From Sinomonas atrocyanea (lineage in GTDB: Bacteria > Actinomycetota > Actinomycetes > Actinomycetales > Micrococcaceae), in NCBI RefSeq assembly GCF_030811715.1, contig NZ_JAUSRH010000008.1:1-64000 (forward strand): DNA of 64,000 nt, written 5' to 3'. Below, piece by piece: positions 56,023 to 64,000 of the stretch. The notes below the pieces were generated by a model. It had not been told where the DNA came from. It was given only the letters and a program-made list of their open reading frames with translations, and did no database searches. A program made the position numbers and the translations under genes. The stretch's first letter is position 1. Every line of letters starts with the position of its first letter.

Positions 56023-56101
56023 CAGAGCGCGCGGCGATCGCGACCGCATGCCGCCGTCCTGCTGTGAGCGAACGCGCGTGTGCAGGATCTCACCAGATGG
56101 G

Positions 56102-56118
56102 TTCTACCGTGCGTAGAA
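56102..56118 (+). promoter_or_regulatory. BlaI-type operator 3, blaI promoter
   Basis: TTCTAC-CGTGC-GTAGAA. It overlaps a good -10 (TAGAAT, 56114-56119) for the blaI-like gene, so the regulator probably represses its own operon. Confidence 0.75.
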
Positions 56119-56126
56119 TGGTTGAA

Positions 56127-56147
56127 GCACGCCAGGGGTTGGCGTGC
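56127..56147 (+). other. Hairpin at the 5' end of the blaI mRNA
   Basis: An 8-bp perfect stem (GCACGCCA/TGGCGTGC) with a 5-nt loop right after the expected transcription start, 27 nt before the blaI ATG. It could stabilise the mRNA or modulate translation. Confidence 0.5.
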
Positions 56148-56173
56148 CTGATGCATGTGAGGACTTGAAGACG

Positions 56174-56536
56174 ATGGCTAGCCTGGGTGAGCTCGAACGC
56201 TCGGTGATGGACCTGCTGTGGTCGGCCCCTGAGGCGTCCACCGCCAATGATCTGCGGGACCGCCTGGCCCTAGGCGAGGGCCAGGGCAAGGACCTTGCCG
56301 TCACCACCGTCCTGACGGTGCTGTCCCGGCTGGAGAAGAAGGGCCTGGTCGAGCGCGAGCGCGGGACGCGTCCCCACCGCTACCGTGCGGTCTCGACCCG
56401 CGAGGACCACACTGCCCGCCTCATGCACGAGGCCCTCGGGACCGCCACCGACCGCGAGGCCGTGCTCGCGCGGTTCATCGGGTCGGTGACGGAGGCCGAG
56501 GCCGCCACGCTGCGCAAGCTCCTGGCCAGCGGCTGA
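56174..56536 (+). CDS. BlaI/MecI/CopY family transcriptional repressor
   Basis: A 120-residue repressor. The winged helix is at residues 5-75 (LGELERSVMDLLWSAPEASTANDLRD, VTTVLTVLSRLEKKGLVERERGTRPHRYRAV); the C-terminal dimerisation helices include LARFIGSVTEAEAATLRKLL, where BlaI proteins are cleaved. In BlaI/BlaR1 systems a membrane metallopeptidase inactivates the repressor; the next gene encodes one. Its operators lie before itself and before cydA, so its main target here is probably cytochrome bd. ATG 56174 was chosen because the family starts here; GTG 56144 is the longer option. Confidence 0.92.
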   Translation: MASLGELERSVMDLLWSAPEASTANDLRDRLALGEGQGKDLAVTTVLTVLSRLEKKGLVERERGTRPHRYRAVSTREDHTARLMHEALGTATDREAVLARFIGSVTEAEAATLRKLLASG

Positions 56537-56558
56537 TCCACGCCGCCGGGGCGCGCGC

Positions 56559-57536
56559 GTGCTCGTGACCGCTTACCTCCTGGCGCTGCTGGCACTGCTG
56601 CTCGCGTGGCCCGTGCCGGTGGCGCTTTCGCGCGCCCAGTGGCCCGCGCGCTCCCCCTTCGCCGCGATGATGCTGTGGCAGGCGATCGCCCTCGCCGGCG
56701 GACTGTCGATGATCGGCGCGATGCTCGTCTACGGCCTCTCCCCCCTCGGCGACAGCCTCGTCGCCGCAGTGCGCCGGGCCCTGACCGTCGTGCTGGGCAA
56801 CGAGGCGCCCGACGAGCTGCACTTCTGGCACCTGTTCGCGCTGAGCGCCGCCGCGCTCCTGAGCGTGCATCTCGTGTTCACCCTCCTGCTCACCTACGCC
56901 CGGATCGTGAGCCAGCGGCGCCGCCACCGTGAGCTCCTGGCGCTGCTGAGCTCCCCGTCCGGCGCCCTCGAGCGCACCTGGGTCATCAGCCACCCTGCGC
57001 CGGTCGCCTACTGCCTCCCCGGCGGGTCGCGCTCCGTCACGGTGCTCTCGGACGGGCTCATGGAGACCCTCGCGCCCGAGGAGCTCGACGCCGTCGTGAG
57101 CCACGAGAGGGCGCACCTCACCCAGCGCCACCATCTCCTGCTGTGGGCCTTCGAGGCCTGGCGCGCCGCGCTGCCGTGGCTGCCCACGAGCCGGCTCGCC
57201 CGGCAGGCCGTCAACTCGCTCGTGGAGATGCTCGCGGACGACGTCGCGCGGCGCACCGCCCGCGACGACGTCCTGGTCCGGGCGATCGCCCTCGTGGCCG
57301 TCGGCGGCGAGCCCTCGCCCGGAGCCCGGGCCGGGGCCGCACCCGGCTCGGTGCCGGCGCCCTCGGCCGCGGCGGGCGCCTTCGACACGGACGGCGTGGA
57401 CATCGCCGGGCGCCTCAGCCGCCTGCTCACCCCCCGGCCGCCCCTCGGTCGGGGCGCCACGGCCTTGGTGCTCGCAGCCAGCCTGCTGCTGATCGCGGTC
57501 CCGACCGTCCTGCTGATTGTTCCCGGACTGTTCTAG
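56559..57536 (+). CDS. M56 family (BlaR1-like) membrane metallopeptidase
   Basis: A 325-residue integral membrane zinc protease. TM segments: about 3-24, 38-62, 92-115 and a C-terminal one at about 300-322. The active site is VVSHERAHLTQRHH (H182-E183-R-A-H186) preceded by AYCLPGGSRSVTVLSDGLM. It has no extracellular beta-lactam-sensor domain of the BlaR1 kind; the C-terminus ends soon after the last helix. The signal it senses is therefore unknown. GTG 56559 is 22 nt after the blaI stop, in the same operon. Confidence 0.88.
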   Translation: MLVTAYLLALLALLLAWPVPVALSRAQWPARSPFAAMMLWQAIALAGGLSMIGAMLVYGLSPLGDSLVAAVRRALTVVLGNEAPDELHFWHLFALSAAALLSVHLVFTLLLTYARIVSQRRRHRELLALLSSPSGALERTWVISHPAPVAYCLPGGSRSVTVLSDGLMETLAPEELDAVVSHERAHLTQRHHLLLWAFEAWRAALPWLPTSRLARQAVNSLVEMLADDVARRTARDDVLVRAIALVAVGGEPSPGARAGAAPGSVPAPSAAAGAFDTDGVDIAGRLSRLLTPRPPLGRGATALVLAASLLLIAVPTVLLIVPGLF

Positions 57537-57544
57537 GCCGCCGC

Positions 57545-59650
<2,106 letters not shown>

Positions 59651-59955
59651 GCGCGCGGGACTCCTTCGGTGGTGCTGGAAGGCGGTGGGGCCGCAGGGAT
59701 TGGTGCCGACGGCGCCCGTGATGCGGTGGTGCCGGGCCGAAAGGCACGGCACAAGTCAACATTAGCGGTCCGGCCGCCGCAGCCCCGCCGAGACGCTCCG
59801 GGCGTGGCCGAAGAGGTACGCGCGGCGGCCCGGGCGTTGCCGAACCGCAATACGCCCCGAGCGAAAGTTGCGGATTCTTGGCATGATCCGGCGCAGCCGG
59901 GGTGTTAGATGTAGTGACCGCGTAAGACCACCCGGTGAATGCTAAGGAGGCTGAG
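59651..59955. other. Intergenic region parE / DUF7455
   Basis: 305 bp without a gene. On the minus strand a candidate parE -10, TAATGT, lies in CGCTAATGTTGAC near 59755-59770. On the plus strand a candidate -10, TTAGAT (59905-59910), is preceded by TTGGCA (59878-59883) at a rather long 21-bp spacing. Nothing else stands out. Confidence 0.4.
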
Positions 59956-60177
59956 ATGACTGCAGCACTTGCGGATCCCACCCTGACTGCCATCGACCGC
60001 TGCGACCGCTGCGGCGCCCAGGCCTATGTGCGAGTGGTCCTGGAGACCTCGGGCGGCGAGCTGCTCTTCTGCGCCCACCACGCGCGCGCCGTGGAGCCCA
60101 CGCTGCGCCCGCTGGCCTCAGTGTGGCATGACGAGACCAACCGTCTGACGGACAAGGCCGCACTGGCCGAAGACTGA
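59956..60177 (+). CDS. DUF7455 small zinc-binding protein
   Basis: A 73-residue protein with a likely zinc site: IDRCDRCGAQAYVRV and LLFCAHHARAVEP (three Cys plus two His). It belongs to a small actinobacterial family (DUF7455) that sits next to sigA; function unknown. ATG 59956 has a near-perfect AAGGAGG at 59944-59950, suggesting high expression. A 34-bp palindromic terminator follows. Confidence 0.9.
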   Translation: MTAALADPTLTAIDRCDRCGAQAYVRVVLETSGGELLFCAHHARAVEPTLRPLASVWHDETNRLTDKAALAED

Positions 60178-60210
60178 GCGTCGCGCCGCGGCGGGACGCC
60201 GAAGCGCAGA

Positions 60211-60244
60211 GAGGGCCCGGACACCGATCGGTGTCCGGGCCCTC
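60211..60244 (+). terminator. Bidirectional terminator, 34-bp palindrome
   Basis: The whole 34 bp is one perfect palindrome (17-bp arms, GAGGGCCCGGACACCGA and its complement), placed between the convergent DUF7455 and sigA genes. Confidence 0.88.
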
Positions 60245-60304
60245 GTGCGTCGTCGGCCCGTGGCGGCCCCGGTCGCCCGGAGCCGCCACGTCGGGCAGCG
60301 CGCC

Positions 60305-61597
<1,293 letters not shown>

Positions 61598-61710
61598 GAT
61601 TACCTTCCTGCCGCAGTGCCAGTGATTGCCTGGAGGGCAACACCACTATGACCCTGTCAAGTCCGAAGAGCAGCCGAGGCTGCCGCTCCGATCCGAAGGG
61701 TCTGGTGATT

Positions 61711-61739
61711 ACAACCCTTCCGCCACTGGATTCGTTCCC
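61711..61739 (-). promoter_or_regulatory. SigR/SigH-type promoter upstream of sigA
   Basis: On the minus strand GGGAAC (61739-61734), an 18-nt spacer, then GTT (61715-61713). This fits the GGGAAT-N18-GTT consensus of thiol-oxidative-stress sigma factors. It lies about 115 nt before the sigA start. Confidence 0.55.
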
Positions 61740-61831
61740 ACATCGGCGGGATGAAAACAATGCTCCGGAGCTCGGACCCAACCGGGTCTGGCGTCCATTC
61801 TCTCACGAAGAGGCTGCCTCGCCGACACGGC

Positions 61832-61863
61832 CGAAGGTCACACGTCCGCGGGCGAAGGTCACA
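61832..61863 (-). promoter_or_regulatory. Phased direct repeat upstream of sigA
   Basis: TGTGACCTTCG (minus strand) occurs at 61863-61853 and 61842-61832, a period of 21 bp or two helical turns. A candidate -10, GAGAAT, lies at 61802-61797. The place fits an activator site for a second sigA promoter. Confidence 0.5.
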
Positions 61864-61948
61864 TGGTGCCCGACGGGGGCCGGCAGTCCGCGCCCCGGCA
61901 GTGATCGGCCGGCGGCGATCGGGGGCACACGCTCGGCAGCACAGGTGT

Positions 61949-63304
61949 CTAGGCGGCCTCGCGGTGCCACGCGGTCTCGCGGCTGCGGGCCCAGCCGGCG
62001 AGCTCCCCCTGCTCGACGAGGCCGCGCAGCAGGAGCGCCAGGCGGTAGCCCGGGTCCGTGGACAGCGCCCGCTCGAGGAAGGCGAGGCACCGGCCACCGC
62101 GGCCCCTCGCCCACTGCACCCAGGCGAGGACGGCGAGCGCGGGGGCACGCAGCTCGGGCTCTTCCATCTGTGCGACGCCGAGGGCAATGCGCTCGAGCCG
62201 GGCGATCCGTTCCCAGGCGGGTGCAGCGCCGGTGCTGCCCATGAGGATCAGCCCGAACTCCCGGGACGAGCCCGGAGGCATGCCAGGCGTGCCCGCGTTG
62301 CCTTCACGGCCCGCACAGGGGACGGGCTCGCCCTCCCCCGCACGCGGCCCCTCGGACCACAGGTCCAGCGCCGCCGCGGCCTCGGCGGCCGGGACGCCGC
62401 CAGGCAGGGCGGGCAGCGCTGCCTGCACCGGGCCGGGCCGGAGTCCCTGGGTGGCGGCGGTGCCGCGCCAGGCGGTGCCCGCGTCGGTGGCGGAGGCGAC
62501 GAGGACGGCGTCCCTCAGGGCAGGCCGCATGAGCGTGGCCGCGAGGAGCCGCACGCGCGCCGGGGCCGCGACGCGTGGTTCGGACAGGACCTCGTCCCAG
62601 GCCGCGAGGGCTGCCGTGAACACGAGGGGGTCCCACCACCGGCCGGGGTCCTCGACATAGGCATCGAGGGCAGCCGCCACGGCTGCCGGCGGGGGTTGGG
62701 GGCAGGCCGCCTCGGGCAGGCCGGCGGGGCCGTAGGAGCTGCCGCGGTACACCATCTCGGCCCCGATCCTGCCGGTCCTGAGCGCCTCGACGCTTGCGCC
62801 GGGCCACGGACAGCAGCTGGTATCGGGGCAGCTGACCGTGCGCCAGTGCTCGGGCCCCACGATCCAGGCCTCGAGCACGGGCACGCCTGCCTCCGTGAGC
62901 CTCGCCGCGACCGCATCGAGGACGTCACGGTGGGGCGGCGCCTGGGGGACGGCCCAGGCCGAACGCGTGTAGAGGGCGAGGACGGCGCCGACCGGGGCAT
63001 CGTGGGTGAGGTAGTCCGCCACCGTGTCCGAGAAGCGGCGCAGCGCGGCCGGCCGGACCGGGACCGCCTTCGGCCGTGCCGGGAGGTCGATGCGCAGGGT
63101 CGGCCCGAGGCGGCCGTCGGCGAGGCCCACGGCGACCAGGCTCTCCTCGGGCCACTCGCCCAGCGCGTGCGGGACGTAGGCGAGGATGTCCTCGGCGCTG
63201 CGGATGGTGATGGGGTCCTCCGAGGCCGCCGCGCGAGGAACGCCCGGGCTTCCTTCCCGATCGCGGGGTGCGGGCTGCTCGATTGGGTGCTGGGTGTCGT
63301 CCAT
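61949..63304 (-). CDS. DUF4192 domain protein
   Basis: A 451-residue actinobacterial protein of the DUF4192 family, function unknown. The conserved N-terminal part is ITIRSAEDILAYVPHALGEWPEESLVAVGLADGRLGPTLRIDLP; the middle has the Cys-rich VSCPDTSCCPWPG; the C-terminus (ALAVLAWVQWARGRGGRCLAFLERALSTDPGYRLALLLRGLVEQG) reads like a TPR-type helical end. ATG 63304 was chosen; GACACT lies 6 nt upstream and may be its -10. It is upstream of sigA on the same strand, but 351 bp separate them. Confidence 0.85.
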   Translation of the reverse strand: MDDTQHPIEQPAPRDREGSPGVPRAAASEDPITIRSAEDILAYVPHALGEWPEESLVAVGLADGRLGPTLRIDLPARPKAVPVRPAALRRFSDTVADYLTHDAPVGAVLALYTRSAWAVPQAPPHRDVLDAVAARLTEAGVPVLEAWIVGPEHWRTVSCPDTSCCPWPGASVEALRTGRIGAEMVYRGSSYGPAGLPEAACPQPPPAAVAAALDAYVEDPGRWWDPLVFTAALAAWDEVLSEPRVAAPARVRLLAATLMRPALRDAVLVASATDAGTAWRGTAATQGLRPGPVQAALPALPGGVPAAEAAAALDLWSEGPRAGEGEPVPCAGREGNAGTPGMPPGSSREFGLILMGSTGAAPAWERIARLERIALGVAQMEEPELRAPALAVLAWVQWARGRGGRCLAFLERALSTDPGYRLALLLRGLVEQGELAGWARSRETAWHREAA

Positions 63305-63395
63305 GCAGCCAGTGTCTTCGGGCGCCTCCCGCCGGCGGCACCCCACACCTGCGGTATGTGGACAACGTGCCCGCGGCCGCACCGGGGAGGAGGAG

Positions 63396-64000
63396 TCAGC
63401 GGCGCCTGCGTGCCCTGTAGTCCGCCCAGACCTCCCTCAGGAGCGGGACGCGCACGTTCTGGGCAGCGAGGTCCCGGCGCACCTTCCGGCGTACCCGGAT
63501 CAGGGCGGTGGCACCCCCAGCGAGCACGAGAAGCTGGACCGCGAGGGCGACGCGGAAGGCGTCGAGGCTGTACACCCCGTGGGGCGAGAGGCCGAGGGCG
63601 TGCTGGAGGTCGAGCAGGTAGCCCACGAGGAACATCGTCAGCAGCGCCGCGACAAAGCCTCCGATGTTCACGATCCCGGTCGCCGTGCCGAGCCGGTGCG
63701 AGGGATTGAACGTCCTGGCGAAGTCGAATCCGATCATCGACCCCGGCCCGCCGAGGGCCAGCACCGCCACGAGGACGGCCATGAGCCACAGCGGCGCGCG
63801 CCCCGGGACCACGAGCACGGCGGTCCACACCACCGCCGTCAGGGCGGAGATGCCGAGCACGAGCGTGGACCTCCGCAGCGGGTGCCGGGCGACGAACCGG
63901 CCCATGGGCGGGCCGGCGAGGATCGCGACGGCGACGAAGAAGGACATGAGCCCGGCGGCGACGGAGGAGTCGAACCCCTGGCCCGCGACCATGAAGGGGA
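63396..64000 (-). CDS. MFS transporter, C-terminal part (runs off window)
   Basis: The frame is open to the window edge, so only the last about 200 residues are visible. About six TM segments (VAAGLMSFFVAVAILAGPPMG, STLVLGISALTAVVWTAVLVV, WLMAVLVAVLALGGPGSMIGFDFA, ATGIVNIGGFVAALLTMFLVGYLLDL and VALAVQLLVLAGGATALI) fit the second half of a major facilitator permease, followed by a basic cytoplasmic tail ending ADYRARRRR. The substrate cannot be told. The ATG at 63992 is probably internal. Confidence 0.82.
   Translation of the reverse strand, partial: PFMVAGQGFDSSVAAGLMSFFVAVAILAGPPMGRFVARHPLRRSTLVLGISALTAVVWTAVLVVPGRAPLWLMAVLVAVLALGGPGSMIGFDFARTFNPSHRLGTATGIVNIGGFVAALLTMFLVGYLLDLQHALGLSPHGVYSLDAFRVALAVQLLVLAGGATALIRVRRKVRRDLAAQNVRVPLLREVWADYRARRRR

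Noticed and set aside
61655-61660. TTGACA (minus strand) as the sigA -35 box
   Set aside because: A perfect -35 hexamer, but no -10-like sequence lies 16-18 nt downstream; CATAGT is only about 4 nt away.

Overview
The window is one continuous piece of a very GC-rich (about 70% or more) actinobacterial chromosome. Gene content, use of GTG and TTG starts, many leaderless genes and gene order all point to the family Micrococcaceae (Arthrobacter/Sinomonas-like). That assignment is inferred from gene content, not from a database search. It is mostly a conserved core region. No phage, IS element, rRNA or CRISPR array was seen. From about 29 to 61 kb the order (TRAM methyltransferase, APC/KimA-type permease, two TrkA-like proteins, DUF3159, OB-fold protein, DUF3710, dut, DUF3093, DUF4193 and further on sigA) matches the remembered order around Rv2689c-Rv2703 of Mycobacterium tuberculosis. 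An HRDC ribonuclease D and dxs lie on the near side of it, as Rv2681/Rv2682c do.

Layout. 1-650: tRNA-Gly and tRNA-Val. 657-6354: zapE, a CysA-type sulfurtransferase, sufE, ybaK, an alpha/beta hydrolase, a small unknown protein and msrB. 6537-11122: a DUF6421 protein coupled to an SDR, then an L-threonine-aldolase-like PLP enzyme and a zinc alcohol dehydrogenase. 11216-16756: DUF3000, ribonuclease D and fadA-fadB behind a palindromic operator. 16836-22916: an unknown protein, then an aldo/keto reductase, nucleoside hydrolase and complete ECF transporter (S, T and fused A1A2) in one operon. 22994-29174: dxs with two small coupled genes, then acnA behind a DtxR-like palindrome. 29345-34144: RNA methyltransferase and KimA-like K+ transporter, divergent from two TrkA/CeoBC proteins. 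34176-38826: a three-fold repeated membrane protein, DUF3159, OB-fold protein, DUF3710, dut, DUF3093 and DUF4193. 39122-46039: sepH, tdk, a phosphodiesterase-like protein, DUF5998 and a Pat-type GNAT/acyl-CoA ligase fusion. 46092-59650: parC, two DinB-like genes, cydA-cydB-cydDC, BlaI-type repressor, M56 peptidase and parE. 59956-64000: DUF7455 protein, sigA, DUF4192 protein and the C-terminal end of an MFS transporter that runs off the window.

Functional themes. Sulfur handling and oxidative protection cluster at the left (sulfurtransferase, SufE, MsrB). The centre has central and isoprenoid metabolism (beta-oxidation, aconitase, Dxs), nucleoside salvage and potassium uptake. The right end has chromosome decatenation (ParC/ParE), cytochrome bd respiration and the housekeeping sigma factor.

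Most noteworthy observations: (1) three near-identical BlaI-type operators, two before the cytochrome bd operon and one before the blaI-M56 pair, suggesting that a BlaI/BlaR1-like pair controls cytochrome bd; (2) a fused ECF ATPase in which one nucleotide site has lost the Walker A lysine, the Walker B glutamate and the switch histidine, with the complementary signature motif also degenerate, encoded with a nucleoside hydrolase; (3) an EcfT whose conserved N-terminus has no ATG/GTG/TTG start; (4) a membrane protein built from three copies of one module; (5) a SigR/SigH-type promoter and a phased direct repeat ahead of sigA; (6) at least nine genes with a -10 hexamer exactly 6-7 nt before the start codon, meaning leaderless mRNAs.
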